DNA of 64,000 bases from Stenotrophomonas pavanii (GCF_900101175.1 NZ_FNFQ01000014.1:62001-126000); one strand, 5' to 3'; counted from the first letter of the stretch, positions 26,464 through 35,773 are shown. Program-made: numbers and translations. Notes: a model not told the origin generated them from the letters alone.

Positions 26464-28509
26464 ATGTCATCCACTGCTGTACGCGCGGTGTTCGCGCACA
26501 TGCTCGGCCTGGCCCTGATCGGGTGGGCCACGCTGGCACAGGCCGCGCCACAGGTGGCCAGCGTCGAATCGCCGGGCAAGGTACTGAAGGTCAGTCTGCT
26601 GCTGGATGGCGGCACCGCCCGCTACCGTGTCGAGCGCCTGGGCGACACCGTGGTGGAGGATTCGAAGCTCGGCTTTGCCCTGCGCGACGGCCGCCTGGAC
26701 CGCGATTTCGCCCTGCTGGGCCAGCAGCGGCGCAGCGTCGATGACACCTGGGAACAGCCATGGGGCGAACGCCGGCTCACCCGCAACCACTTCAACGAGC
26801 TGACCGTACAGCTCGCCGAAACCACCGGCAGCAAGCGGCGGCTGGATGTGGTGTTCCGCGTCTACGATGATGGCCTTGGCTTCCGCTATGTGTTCCCTGA
26901 ACAACCGAACCTGCACGAGGCCATCATCGATGACGAACTGACCGAGTTCGCCATCGCGCCCGAATCAACCGCCTGGTGGATTCCCGCCGGCGAGCCGATC
27001 CACTACGAATACCTGTACCAGCGCACGCCGCTGCGCGAAGTGCCGCTGGTGCATACGCCGATGACCCTGCGCAGCCGCGACGGCCTGCACGTGGCGATCC
27101 ACGAAGCGGCGCTGGTGGACTATGCCGGCATGTGGCTGCGCCGGATCGAGGGACAACGCCTGCGCGCGCAGCTTTCGCCCTCGGCCGAAGGCTGGAAGGT
27201 GCGCCGCTCCCTGCCCTTCGCCACGCCCTGGCGCACGCTGCAGATCGCCGACCGCGCCGGTGGCCTGGTCGAATCGGACCTGATCCTCAATCTCAACGAA
27301 CCCAATGCGCTGGGTGATGTGAGCTGGGTGAAGCCGGCCAAGTACCTCGGCGTGTGGTGGTCGATGCACCTGGACAACGAGAGTTGGGCGACCGGGCCGA
27401 AACACGCGGCCACCACCGCCAAGACGAAGAAGGTGATCGACTTCGCGGCCGCGCACGGCTTCCGCGGCGTGCTGGTGGAAGGCTGGAATCCGGGCTGGGA
27501 TGGCATGTGGGTGGGCAATGGCTACGACTTCGATTTCACCCGCGCCACGCCTGATTTCGACATTGAAGCGCTGTCGGCGTATGGCCTGAAGAAGGGCGTG
27601 CACCTGATCGGCCACCATGAAACCGGCTGCGCCATCGAGCACTACGAGGACCAGCTGGGTGCCGCGCTGGACCTGTATGCACGGCTGGGCGTGGACCAGT
27701 TCAAGACCGGCTATGTGTGCGACGACGGCCAGGTCGATCGTCGCAATCCGGCAGGGGGACCGCTGTGGCGCGAGTGGCACGACGGGCAGTTCATGGCACG
27801 CCACCATCTGAAGGTGGTGCAGGAGGCCGCGCGCCGGCACCTGTCGGTGAACCCGCATGAACCGATCAAGGACACCGGCCTGCGCCGCACCTACCCGAAC
27901 TGGATCTCGCGCGAAGGCGCGCGCGGCATGGAGTACAACGCCTGGGGCCAGCCGCCGAACCCGCCCGAGCACGAGGTCAACCTGGTGTTCACCCGCATGC
28001 TGGCCGGGCCGATGGACTACACCCCCGGCATCCTCAGCCTGAAGGGCCGCCACGGCCAGGCCATCCCCAGCACGCTGGCGCGGCAGCTGGCGCTGTACGT
28101 GGTGCTGTACAGCCCGATCCAGATGGCCGCCGACCTGCCCGAACACTACCTGCAGCACCGCGAAGCGTTCCGTTTCATCGAGGACGTGGCGGTGGACTGG
28201 GAGCAGAGCCGCGTGCTCGATGGCGAAGTGGGCGACTACGTGACGATCGTGCGCCGCGACCGCAACAGCCGCGACTGGTTCCTCGGCAGCATCACGGATG
28301 AACACGGCCGCGTGTTGCCGGTCTCGCTGGGCTTCCTGGAGCCAGGCGTGCGCTATCGCGCCGAGATCTACCGCGATGGCGAGGGTGCGGATTTCCGCAG
28401 CAACCCATTCGCATTCACCCGCGAAACCCGCGAGGTGACCAGCGCCGACCTGCTGACGGTGGTACTGGCACCGGGTGGCGGGCAGGCCATTCGCTTCACA
28501 CCGCTTTGA
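26464..28509 (+). CDS. GH97 alpha-glucosidase (SusB-like), secreted
   Basis: A 681-residue protein with a Sec signal (MLGLALIGWATLAQA), an N-terminal beta-sandwich, a TIM-barrel core and a C-terminal sheet. GH97 landmarks are VLVEGWNPGWDGMW, KTGYVCDDGQVDR, VNPHEPIKDTGLRRTYPNW and REGARGMEYN. The last two contain Glu residues that serve as acid and base in inverting GH97 alpha-glucosidases. The ATG at 26464 follows GGGAGGGG; a very long open frame upstream overlaps the opposite-strand glycosidase and is rejected. It probably releases glucose from maltodextrins in the periplasm. Confidence 0.93.
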   Translation: MSSTAVRAVFAHMLGLALIGWATLAQAAPQVASVESPGKVLKVSLLLDGGTARYRVERLGDTVVEDSKLGFALRDGRLDRDFALLGQQRRSVDDTWEQPWGERRLTRNHFNELTVQLAETTGSKRRLDVVFRVYDDGLGFRYVFPEQPNLHEAIIDDELTEFAIAPESTAWWIPAGEPIHYEYLYQRTPLREVPLVHTPMTLRSRDGLHVAIHEAALVDYAGMWLRRIEGQRLRAQLSPSAEGWKVRRSLPFATPWRTLQIADRAGGLVESDLILNLNEPNALGDVSWVKPAKYLGVWWSMHLDNESWATGPKHAATTAKTKKVIDFAAAHGFRGVLVEGWNPGWDGMWVGNGYDFDFTRATPDFDIEALSAYGLKKGVHLIGHHETGCAIEHYEDQLGAALDLYARLGVDQFKTGYVCDDGQVDRRNPAGGPLWREWHDGQFMARHHLKVVQEAARRHLSVNPHEPIKDTGLRRTYPNWISREGARGMEYNAWGQPPNPPEHEVNLVFTRMLAGPMDYTPGILSLKGRHGQAIPSTLARQLALYVVLYSPIQMAADLPEHYLQHREAFRFIEDVAVDWEQSRVLDGEVGDYVTIVRRDRNSRDWFLGSITDEHGRVLPVSLGFLEPGVRYRAEIYRDGEGADFRSNPFAFTRETREVTSADLLTVVLAPGGGQAIRFTPL

Positions 28510-28517
28510 ACGCCCGG

Positions 28518-28579
28518 GTAGTGCCGGCCGCCGGCTGGCAACCCGGTGAGTGCGATTGCCGGCCGGCGGCCGGCACTAC
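28518..28579. repeat. SMAG pair, inverted
   Basis: Canonical units at 28518-28541 and 28556-28579 face each other just past the GH97 stop codon. Their hairpins could act as transcript ends or stabilisers between the GH97 gene and the receptor gene. Confidence 0.82.
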
Positions 28580-28622
28580 CGCAAGCAGCACCTGAAAGCG
28601 ATTACATCCCTGCAGACGCCAT

Positions 28623-28636
28623 TGAATACGTATGCA
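28623..28636. promoter_or_regulatory. Maltodextrin operator-like site, copy 2
   Basis: TGAATACGTATGCA is the exact reverse complement of the site at 26371-26384. It lies 125 bp upstream of the TonB-dependent receptor start. Confidence 0.8.
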
Positions 28637-28760
28637 GGGTGATTCCCGCGAAGAATGCGCTGCCTACCATAGCGGCGACGACAGCGGCCACCGCGTCGCA
28701 CGTTCACGGCCCCGCCGGAACGCTCACAAATCGATCTGCAACATTGCCTGGGAGGGGAAA

Positions 28761-31517
28761 ATGTTGAACCACAAGCGCAGCGCGCTGAGCATCGCGCTGG
28801 CCGTTGTCCTGGCGCCGACACTGGCGTCGGCACAGTCCACGCAGAACACCACCACGCCGGCCGGCACCGCCGCCACCAACCTCGATACGGTGCAGGTCAC
28901 CGGCATCCGCCGCGGCATCGAGAGCGCGATCGCGGTCAAGCAGGACGCCACCTCGGTGGTCGAGGCGATCTCCGCCGAAGACATCGGCAAGCTGCCCGAC
29001 GTCAGCATCGCCGAGTCCATCTCGCGCCTGCCCGGCCTGGCCGCACAGCGCGTCGCCGGACGTGCGCAGGTGATCAGCGTGCGCGGCCTGTCGCCGGACT
29101 TCGCCACCACCCTGCTCAATGGCCGCGAAGTGGTCAGCACCGGCGACAACCGCGGCGTCGAGTTCGACCAGTACCCGTCCGAACTGGTCAACGGCGTGAC
29201 CGTGTACAAGACCCCGGATGCGGCGCTGGTCGGCCAAGGCCTGTCGGGCACCATCGACATGCAGACGGCGCGCCCGCTCAGCTTCGGCGAGCGCGTGATC
29301 GCGGTCAGTGGCCGCTACCAGAAGAGCTCGCTGGGCCGCGCCGCCAACACCGATCCGTACGGCAACCGCTTCAGCGCCAGCTACATCGACCAGTTCCTGG
29401 ACAAGACGCTGGGCATCGCCATCGGCTACGCGCACAGCGACATGCCGATCCAGGAGAACCAGGTCGGCCTGTACGAGCCGTGGACCACCGAGCACACCGA
29501 CAAGGGCGACCGCCCGGGCGTGGGTGCCGGCACCTACTTCTCCGATGGCATCAAGGCGCTGCGCCGCACCGGCAACAACAAGCGTGACGGCGTGATGGCC
29601 ACCATCCAGTTCCGCCCGAACAACAGCTGGACCAGCACCTTCGATGCGTTCCACACCGAAGCCGAGCAGATCGACACCGCCAACCAGTTCGAGCTCAACC
29701 TGAGCAACTACAACGGTGGCTATACGCCGGGCCTGTTGATCAGCAACCCGCAGATCAACGCCAACGGCTCGTTCACCGGCGGCACCGCCAGCGGCGTGTA
29801 TCCGCTGGTGCGTGGCATGTACAACAAGCGCAAGGACAAGATCGATGCGTTCGGCTGGAACAACGAGTTCAACTTCGGTGGCGTCAAGCTGGTCGCCGAC
29901 CTGAACTACTCCAAGGCCACGCGCGATGAGCTGAACCTGGAAAACAACCTGCAGCTGACCCCGATGCCGCAGCTGGACACGATCGGCGTGACGATCCGCC
30001 AGGACGGCTTCTCGCAGATCCGCCCGGGCCTGAACTACTCCAATCCCGATGCGTTGTTCCTGACCAACACCATCTACGGTTCCGGCTATGGCAAGGTGCC
30101 GCAGGTGGAAGACCGCCTGAAGGGCGGCAAGCTGGCCGCCACCATCGCCCTGCCCGATGCCATCGCCTCCTGGGCGCCGGACATCGACATCGGCGTGAAC
30201 TACGCCGACCGCCGCAAGGTGAAGACCCAGTCCGAAGGCAACATCCTGCTCGGTGCGCAGGGCGATGCCAACATCGCCTCGGACCTGCAGTACCGCCCGG
30301 TCAACCTCGGCTTCGCCGGCCTCGGCACCATCCCGGCCTGGAACGTGCCGGCCGCGGTCGGCCGCTACATGACCTTCAACCCGGTCGACAACCTGGACTA
30401 CCTGATTCCCAAGTCGTGGACGGTGCAGGAGAAGATCACCACCGCCTGGGCGCGCCTGAACATCAACACCGACATCGGCGAAGTCGGCGTGCGCGGCAAC
30501 ATCGGCGTGCAGATGCAGCACACCGACCAGAGCTCGGATTCGCGCTACTGGGACAGCTCGCAGTCGGCCGGCAACAACGTGCAGCCGTACTCGAACGGCC
30601 GCACCTACAATGACTGGCTGCCGAGCCTGAACCTGGCCTTCATGTTCCCGCACCAGCAGACCCTGCGTTTCGCCGCCGCCAAGCAGGTTGCGCGGCCGCG
30701 CGTGGACCAGATGCGTGCCGGCCTGGAGTTCGGCGTGGATACCGCCACCGGCCGCCCCGGCGGCAGTGGTGGCAACCCGTTGCTGGACCCGTGGCGCGCC
30801 ACCGCGCTGGACCTGTCCTACGAGAAGTACTTCGGCGAGAAGGCCTACGTCGCCGCCGCGATCTTCTACAAGGACCTGAAGAGCTACGTCTACACGCAGT
30901 CGGTCGACAACTACGACTTCACCGCCCTGCTGGGCAGCTACGTACCGCCGCCGGGCATGACCGTGCCGGTGCTGACCACCGGCACCTTCTCCGCGCCGCA
31001 GAACGGCAAGGGCGGCACGCTGAAGGGCCTGGAGCTGACCGCATCGTTCCCGCTGGACATGCTGACCGACAACCTGCGTGGCTTCGGCCTGCAGGCCAGC
31101 GCGACCTTCAACAAGAGCGACATCACCATCCTGGACCCGGAAAGCGCGTCCAGCGTCGGCAGCGATCCGATCAGCCTGCCGGGGCTGTCCAAGCGGGTGT
31201 ACAACTTCACCGCCTACTACGAGCGCAGTGGCTTTGAAGCACGCGTCAGCCAGCGCCGCCGTTCGGACTTCATCGGCGAGATCGGCAACTTCAACGGCAA
31301 CCGCAGCCTGCGCTACGTGGTCGGCGAGAACGTGACCGACGCGCAGATCAGCTACACCTTCAGCGACAGCAGCACCCTGCGCGGTCTCACCCTGCTGCTG
31401 CAGGGCAGCAACCTGACCAACGAGCCGTACCGCACCTACGCCGGCAGCAAGGACCGCCCGCTGGAATACATCGAGTGGGGCCGCACCTACATGCTGGGCG
31501 TGAACTACAAGTTCTGA
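28761..31517 (+). CDS. TonB-dependent receptor, probable maltodextrin uptake
   Basis: A 918-residue outer-membrane receptor with a Sec signal (ALAVVLAPTLASA). The plug domain begins with a TonB-box-like DTVQVTGIRR, then VEAISAEDIGKLPDVSIAES and ISVRGLSPDF. The large barrel ends WGRTYMLGVNYKF with a C-terminal Phe. The pattern matches the carbohydrate-type receptors of Xanthomonadaceae and Caulobacter (MalA-like). The ATG at 28761 follows GGGAGGGG. Its own operator-like site and the flanking glucan enzymes indicate uptake of maltodextrins across the outer membrane. A terminator follows at 31666. Confidence 0.92.
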   Translation: MLNHKRSALSIALAVVLAPTLASAQSTQNTTTPAGTAATNLDTVQVTGIRRGIESAIAVKQDATSVVEAISAEDIGKLPDVSIAESISRLPGLAAQRVAGRAQVISVRGLSPDFATTLLNGREVVSTGDNRGVEFDQYPSELVNGVTVYKTPDAALVGQGLSGTIDMQTARPLSFGERVIAVSGRYQKSSLGRAANTDPYGNRFSASYIDQFLDKTLGIAIGYAHSDMPIQENQVGLYEPWTTEHTDKGDRPGVGAGTYFSDGIKALRRTGNNKRDGVMATIQFRPNNSWTSTFDAFHTEAEQIDTANQFELNLSNYNGGYTPGLLISNPQINANGSFTGGTASGVYPLVRGMYNKRKDKIDAFGWNNEFNFGGVKLVADLNYSKATRDELNLENNLQLTPMPQLDTIGVTIRQDGFSQIRPGLNYSNPDALFLTNTIYGSGYGKVPQVEDRLKGGKLAATIALPDAIASWAPDIDIGVNYADRRKVKTQSEGNILLGAQGDANIASDLQYRPVNLGFAGLGTIPAWNVPAAVGRYMTFNPVDNLDYLIPKSWTVQEKITTAWARLNINTDIGEVGVRGNIGVQMQHTDQSSDSRYWDSSQSAGNNVQPYSNGRTYNDWLPSLNLAFMFPHQQTLRFAAAKQVARPRVDQMRAGLEFGVDTATGRPGGSGGNPLLDPWRATALDLSYEKYFGEKAYVAAAIFYKDLKSYVYTQSVDNYDFTALLGSYVPPPGMTVPVLTTGTFSAPQNGKGGTLKGLELTASFPLDMLTDNLRGFGLQASATFNKSDITILDPESASSVGSDPISLPGLSKRVYNFTAYYERSGFEARVSQRRRSDFIGEIGNFNGNRSLRYVVGENVTDAQISYTFSDSSTLRGLTLLLQGSNLTNEPYRTYAGSKDRPLEYIEWGRTYMLGVNYKF

Positions 31518-31518
31518 G

Positions 31519-31644
31519 GTAGCGCCGGGCCCTGCCCGGCAGCCCGGACCCGGTAGTGCCGGCCGCTGGCCGGCAACATGGACACGGTAGCGCCGGCCGC
31601 TGGCCGGCACCCCGGGCACGGTAGCGCCGGCCGCTGGCCGGCAA
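31519..31644 (+). repeat. SMAG array, four direct units
   Basis: Four GTAG-headed units point the same way (31519, 31553, 31587, 31621), about 34 bp apart. They begin one base after the receptor stop codon. Tandem direct copies differ from the facing pairs elsewhere in the window and suggest local duplication. Confidence 0.85.
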
Positions 31645-31665
31645 CACAAAGGGAGCAGGACCGGA

Positions 31666-31694
31666 AACCCGCTGCGCAGGCAGCGGGTTTTCTT
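31666..31694 (+). terminator. Rho-independent terminator of the receptor gene
   Basis: A stem AACCCGCTGC / GCAGCGGGTT with a four-base loop is followed by TTCTTCT. It lies beyond the SMAG array on the coding strand of the TonB-dependent receptor. The 338-bp gap 31518-31855 holds only SMAG units and two terminators; no gene is seen. Confidence 0.88.
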
Positions 31695-31708
31695 CTGCGC
31701 GGATGCCC

Positions 31709-31772
31709 ATCCACGCATGGCCTGGATCTACCCAGCGCCGCCCCAACCCGTAGATCCACGCCATGCGTGGAT
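31709..31772. repeat. SMAG variant pair (GTAGATCCACG type)
   Basis: Two facing hairpins, 31709-31731 and 31750-31772, share the GTAG head but have a different stem (ATCCACG / CGTGGAT). Other copies of this subfamily occur at 37023 and 63714. Confidence 0.75.
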
Positions 31773-31796
31773 GCCTTTCGCCGGAACCCCACCCAC

Positions 31797-31828
31797 AAAA
31801 AAGGGACGGGGCACTTCGGCCCCGTCCC
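31797..31828 (-). terminator. Rho-independent terminator of the GH13 alpha-glucosidase
   Basis: A ten-pair stem GGGACGGGGC / GCCCCGTCCC with a six-base loop ends in a T tract on the minus strand, 27 bp past the stop codon of the glucosidase gene. Confidence 0.9.
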
Positions 31829-31855
31829 CGCAAGTACCGCCACCGGAGAAAACGG

Positions 31856-33469
31856 TCAGCTGCGTCGGGCGCAATACACCGCGCGCGGCGGCAGCTGGAG
31901 TTCATTGCCCCGCACCGTGCCCGCATCCGGACCCGGCACCGCCACCTGCTGCCAGTTACCCGGCGGCAGCGGATGGCTCACCGCCTCGGCCGACAGGTTG
32001 AAGGCCAGCAGGAGGGTTTCATCTGCAAGCATACGCTCGAACAGCAGCACAGGCTCGGCGCTTTCAAGAAATCTGATGCTGCCGTGCAGGAGGGCCGGCT
32101 GGGTATGCCGCCAGGCCAGAAACGCGCGGAACGCCGCCAGCACCGAATGCGGGTCGCGCTCCTGCACGGCGACCGCCGCGGCCCGGTGTTCGGCCGGGAT
32201 CGGCAGCCAGGGCTGGCCGGTGGTGAAGCCGGCCAGCGGTGCATCGGTCCACGGCAGCGGGGTACGGCAGCCGTCACGGCCCTTGAAATTCGGCCAGAAG
32301 GTGATGCCATAGGGATCCTGCAGGGCCTCGAACGGCACCTCGGCCTCGGCCAGGCCCAGCTCCTCGCCCTGGTACAGGCAGACCGAACCGCGCAGCGAGC
32401 ACAGCATCGCCACCAGCATCCGCGCCAGGCGCGGGTCGGCGGGGTGGCCGCCCCAGCGGCTGACCGCGCGCTCCACATCGTGGTTGGACACCGCCCAGCA
32501 CGGCCAGCCTTCGGTCATTGCCGCTTCCAGGCGCGAGACCGTATCGCGGATGTAAGCGGCGCTGTAGTCGTCCACCAGCAGCTCGAAGCTGTAGCCCATG
32601 TGCAGGCGGCCATCGCGGGTGTACTCGGCCGTGGTCGCCAGTGAATCCTCCGAGGAGATCTCGCCCAGGCTGACCGCCCCCGGATACTGGTCGAGCAGCG
32701 CGCGCAGGCGCTCCAGGAACGGCAGGTTCTCCGGCTGGGTGTTGTTGTAGTAGTGGTACTGGTAGGCGTACGGGTTGTCCGGGCTGAAGCCGCGGCCCAC
32801 CCGCTTGTCGGCAGGCTTGGCCGGGTTGTCGCGCAACTGCGCGTCGTGGAAGCAGAAGTTGATCGCATCCAGGCGGAAGCCATCCACACCGCGGTCGAGC
32901 CAGAAGCGCACGTTGTCCAGGGTGGCCTGCTGCACGTCCGGGTGATGGAAGTTCAGGTCCGGCTGGTCGACCAGGAAGTTGTGCAGGTAGTACTGCTCGC
33001 GGCGCGGCTCCCACTGCCAGGCGCAGCCGCCGAACAGCGACAGCCAGTTGTTGGGCGGCGTGCCGTCCTCGCGCGGGTCGGCCCAGACGTACCAGTCGGC
33101 CCTCGGGTTGCTGCGGTCCTGGCGGCTCTCGCGGAACCAGGCATGCTCGATCGAGGTGTGGCTCAGCACCTGGTCGATCATCACCTTCAGGCCCAGGCCG
33201 TGGGCCTTGGCCAACAGGCGGTCGAAGTCGTCCAGGCTGCCGAACAGCGGATCAACGTCGCGGTAATCGGCGATGTCATAGCCGAAGTCGGCCATCGGCG
33301 ACCTGAAGAACGGCGAGATCCAGATTGCATCCACGCCCAGCGCGGCAATGTGGTCCAGGCGCTGGATGATGCCGGGCAGATCGCCCACGCCATCGCCGTT
33401 GGCATCGAGGTAACTGCGCGGGTAGATCTGGTAGATGACGGCTCCGCGCCACCATGGATAGTGCGACAT
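31856..33469 (-). CDS. Alpha-glucosidase, GH13 (oligo-1,6-glucosidase/AglA type)
   Basis: A 537-residue cytoplasmic GH13 enzyme without a signal peptide. The start PWWRGAVIYQIYPRSYLD and the calcium-like loop DANGDGVGDLPGI are classic for alpha-glucosidases. The catalytic residues are Asp201 (GFRLDAINF), Glu270 (SLGEISSED) and Asp331 (VSNHDVERA). The ATG at 33469 has a GGAGGGGGG site; upstream in-frame starts are discounted. It would split imported maltose or maltodextrin to glucose. It is oriented toward the receptor gene and is transcribed from its own promoter behind a third operator-like site. Confidence 0.94.
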   Translation of the reverse strand: MSHYPWWRGAVIYQIYPRSYLDANGDGVGDLPGIIQRLDHIAALGVDAIWISPFFRSPMADFGYDIADYRDVDPLFGSLDDFDRLLAKAHGLGLKVMIDQVLSHTSIEHAWFRESRQDRSNPRADWYVWADPREDGTPPNNWLSLFGGCAWQWEPRREQYYLHNFLVDQPDLNFHHPDVQQATLDNVRFWLDRGVDGFRLDAINFCFHDAQLRDNPAKPADKRVGRGFSPDNPYAYQYHYYNNTQPENLPFLERLRALLDQYPGAVSLGEISSEDSLATTAEYTRDGRLHMGYSFELLVDDYSAAYIRDTVSRLEAAMTEGWPCWAVSNHDVERAVSRWGGHPADPRLARMLVAMLCSLRGSVCLYQGEELGLAEAEVPFEALQDPYGITFWPNFKGRDGCRTPLPWTDAPLAGFTTGQPWLPIPAEHRAAAVAVQERDPHSVLAAFRAFLAWRHTQPALLHGSIRFLESAEPVLLFERMLADETLLLAFNLSAEAVSHPLPPGNWQQVAVPGPDAGTVRGNELQLPPRAVYCARRS

Positions 33470-33564
33470 CGACAGCCCCCCTCCGGGCATGCGGGACCCG
33501 CCGGCAGCGGGCCGAAATCCTGATCCGGCAAGCTTAGCGGCGGGCTCCCGGGCATGGCGCAACC

Positions 33565-33578
33565 TGCATACGTATTCA
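33565..33578. promoter_or_regulatory. Maltodextrin operator-like site, copy 3
   Basis: TGCATACGTATTCA, identical to the site at 26371, lies 95 bp upstream of the GH13 alpha-glucosidase start on the minus strand. The ispB start is 105 bp to the other side. Confidence 0.8.
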
Positions 33579-33683
33579 CGCGGAGGGCCGCGCAGGCCGG
33601 GCTGGAATTGCCGCGCGGGCCGGTTTGCGCCCGAATTCACGGCCAGCGCCTATAATCAGTGGTGAGCCTGAAAGCCTGATCGC

Positions 33684-34682
33684 ATGACCATCACCGAAGA
33701 CACCCGTCCCGCCCTGGGCCTGCCCCAGATCCAGTCGCTTGCCGCGGCCGACATGGCCGCCGTCGACGCCCTGATCCGGCGCCGGCTGTCCTCGGACGTC
33801 GTGCTGATCAACCAGATCGCCGACCACATCATTTCCGCCGGCGGCAAACGCCTGCGCCCGATGCTGGTGATGCTGGCCGGCCATGCGGTCGGCCAGGCCG
33901 GGCCGGAGCACCACCAGCTGGCGGCGATCATCGAATTCATCCATACCTCGACCCTGCTGCACGACGACGTGGTGGACGAATCCAGCCTGCGCCGCGGCCG
34001 CAGCACCGCCAACGCGCTGTGGGGCAACGCGCCCAGCGTGCTGGTCGGCGACTTCCTGTACTCGCGCAGCTTCCAGTTGATGGTCGAGCTGGAGCGCATG
34101 CCGGTGATGCAGATCCTGGCCGATGCCACCAACCGCATCGCCGAGGGTGAAGTGCTGCAGCTGCTGCACGTGCACAACCCGGATACCGACGAAGCCGCCT
34201 ACCTGCGCGTGATCGAGCGCAAGACCGCGGTGCTGTTCGCCGCCGGCACCCGCCTGGGCGCGCTGGCCAGCGGCGTGGATGAGGCGACCCAGCAGGCCCT
34301 GTTCGACTACGGCATGCACCTGGGCTATGCGTTCCAGATTGCCGACGACGTGCTGGACTACTCGGCCAACGCCGAGGAGCTGGGCAAGAACCTGGGCGAC
34401 GACCTCGCCGAGGGCAAGGCCACGCTGCCGCTGATCCACGCGATGGCCCACTCCGACGCCGCTACCCGCGAACGCCTGCGCACCATCGTGCAGGACGGCG
34501 ACGCCTCGGCGATGCCGGAAGTGCTGGCCGCGATCCGTGCTACCGGCGGCCTGGAGTACAGCCGCGCGCGTGCCGAGGAATATGCCGAAGCCGCCGAGCG
34601 CGCGCTCGATGGCCTGGGCGACAACGATGCCGTGGCCGCCCTGCGCGGCCTGGCACGCTACGCGGTGCAGCGCTCGCATTGA
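33684..34682 (+). CDS. ispB: Octaprenyl diphosphate synthase
   Basis: A 332-residue long-chain trans-polyprenyl diphosphate synthase. Its first aspartate motif is LLHDDVVDES (Asp94, Asp95, Asp98) and the second is QIADDVLDY. ISAGGKRLRPMLV binds isopentenyl diphosphate. The bulky residues upstream of the first motif fit a long product, the side chain of ubiquinone. A TATAAT hexamer at 33651-33656 may be its -10 element. The gene is usually essential. It does not sit beside rplU-rpmA here, and a degenerate hairpin at 34690-34710 follows the stop. Confidence 0.94.
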   Translation: MTITEDTRPALGLPQIQSLAAADMAAVDALIRRRLSSDVVLINQIADHIISAGGKRLRPMLVMLAGHAVGQAGPEHHQLAAIIEFIHTSTLLHDDVVDESSLRRGRSTANALWGNAPSVLVGDFLYSRSFQLMVELERMPVMQILADATNRIAEGEVLQLLHVHNPDTDEAAYLRVIERKTAVLFAAGTRLGALASGVDEATQQALFDYGMHLGYAFQIADDVLDYSANAEELGKNLGDDLAEGKATLPLIHAMAHSDAATRERLRTIVQDGDASAMPEVLAAIRATGGLEYSRARAEEYAEAAERALDGLGDNDAVAALRGLARYAVQRSH

Positions 34683-34751
34683 TGGCGGCGTGCCGACCGT
34701 TGGTCGGCACGGAAACATCGGTGGGTGCCAACCCCTCGCATCGACCGCATT

Positions 34752-34826
34752 GTAGTGCCGGCCGCTGGCCGGCAACCTCCTGAGGCTGGCGATGCCACGG
34801 GAATGCCGGCCAGCGGCCGGCACTAC
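34752..34826. repeat. SMAG pair, inverted
   Basis: Facing units at 34752-34775 and 34803-34826 lie between the converging ispB and dienelactone hydrolase genes. Confidence 0.85.
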
Positions 34827-34837
34827 CGCTGCACCGA

Positions 34838-35638
34838 TCAGCGTTTCTCGAAACGTTCCTCGAAGAATTCATCCAGCGCCTTCCACGCGCGCTTCGCCGC
34901 CCGCTCGTTGTACTGGCACCCCGGCGGGCTGTTGGCATCGCGCTCGGCGAAGCAGTGCACCGCACCGCTGTAGTTGGTGAACTCCCAATCGACCTTGGCC
35001 GCATCCATTTCCTTCTGGAAACCAGCGATGTCCTCGGCGGTCACGCTCTTGTCCTCGGCGCCGTTGAGCACCAGCACCGACGGGTGGCTGCCACCGGCCT
35101 GCGCCGGCAGCGGCGAACCCAGCCCGCCGTGCAGGCTGACCACACCGGCCAATGGCGCACCGGCGCGAGCCAGTTCAAGCACGGTGGTACCGCCGAAACA
35201 GAAGCCCACCGCACCGATCCGGCCGGCATCCAGCGGCACCTTGCCGGCCTGGGCCTTGAGCACGTTCACCGCTTCCAGCGCACGTGCGCGCAGCAGCGGC
35301 CGGTCGTTGCGCAGCTTGGTCGCCACCGGCCCGGCCTCGGCATCGGTCTTCGGCCGCACGCCCTTGCCGTAGACATCGGCCACCAGCACCACGTAGTCGT
35401 CGCCGGCCAGCTGCTTGGCCTTCTCGATGGCCGACTCGTTCACACCCTTCCAGTTCGGCACCATCACCAGGCCCGGACGCTTCCCGTGCTCGCCATCGTC
35501 ATAGACCAGCACGCCACTGAAGGTCGTGCCCTGGTGTTTCCACTCCACTGGCTGGGTCTTCATTGCCGTCCACGCCGGCATCGCCGGCATCGCCGCCAGC
35601 CCCAGCATTACCGCAACACCGCATCGCCAACGATTCAT
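34838..35638 (-). CDS. Dienelactone hydrolase family protein, exported
   Basis: A 266-residue alpha/beta hydrolase with an N-terminal hydrophobic signal (VAVMLGLAAMPAMPAWTA). The dienelactone hydrolase triad is complete: Cys147 in AVGFCFGGT, Asp196 in NGAEDKSV and His228 in SGAVHCF. Natural substrates of exported members are largely unknown, so a role in chlorocatechol breakdown should not be assumed. The ATG at 35638 lies 17 bp from an inverted-repeat element that fills the rest of the gap to the divergent SMI1-type gene. Confidence 0.9.
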   Translation of the reverse strand: MNRWRCGVAVMLGLAAMPAMPAWTAMKTQPVEWKHQGTTFSGVLVYDDGEHGKRPGLVMVPNWKGVNESAIEKAKQLAGDDYVVLVADVYGKGVRPKTDAEAGPVATKLRNDRPLLRARALEAVNVLKAQAGKVPLDAGRIGAVGFCFGGTTVLELARAGAPLAGVVSLHGGLGSPLPAQAGGSHPSVLVLNGAEDKSVTAEDIAGFQKEMDAAKVDWEFTNYSGAVHCFAERDANSPPGCQYNERAAKRAWKALDEFFEERFEKR

Positions 35639-35654
35639 GCGCCTGCTCCGCAAG

Positions 35655-35769
35655 AAAAAGGGGACGGAGGGGATTAAGCCGCATTTGCCCCTCCCGCGTC
35701 GCATTCTGCATTGGCGACGTGACGCAGGTGTGGTTGGATACGACTTAATCCCCTCCGTCCCCTTTTTTT
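35655..35769. repeat. Long inverted-repeat element, ATTAAG family, copy 1
   Basis: Two 24-bp arms, 35655-35678 and 35744-35767, are exact reverse complements (core GGGGACGGAGGGGATTAAG). They flank a 65-bp centre. The element takes up nearly the whole divergent gap between the dienelactone hydrolase and SMI1-type genes. A second element with almost the same arms lies at 43472-43539. Confidence 0.85.
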
Positions 35770-35773
35770 CCGC

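Noticed and set aside
31519..31644. Possible CRISPR array (regular repeats of about 34-bp spacing)
   Set aside because: The units are SMAG palindromes with short similar spacers. There are no unique spacers or cas genes.
28704..31718. Open frame of about 1000 codons opposite the TonB receptor
   Set aside because: Antisense shadow of GC-biased codons. It is low in hydrophobic segments and has no recognisable fold, while the plus-strand receptor is complete.
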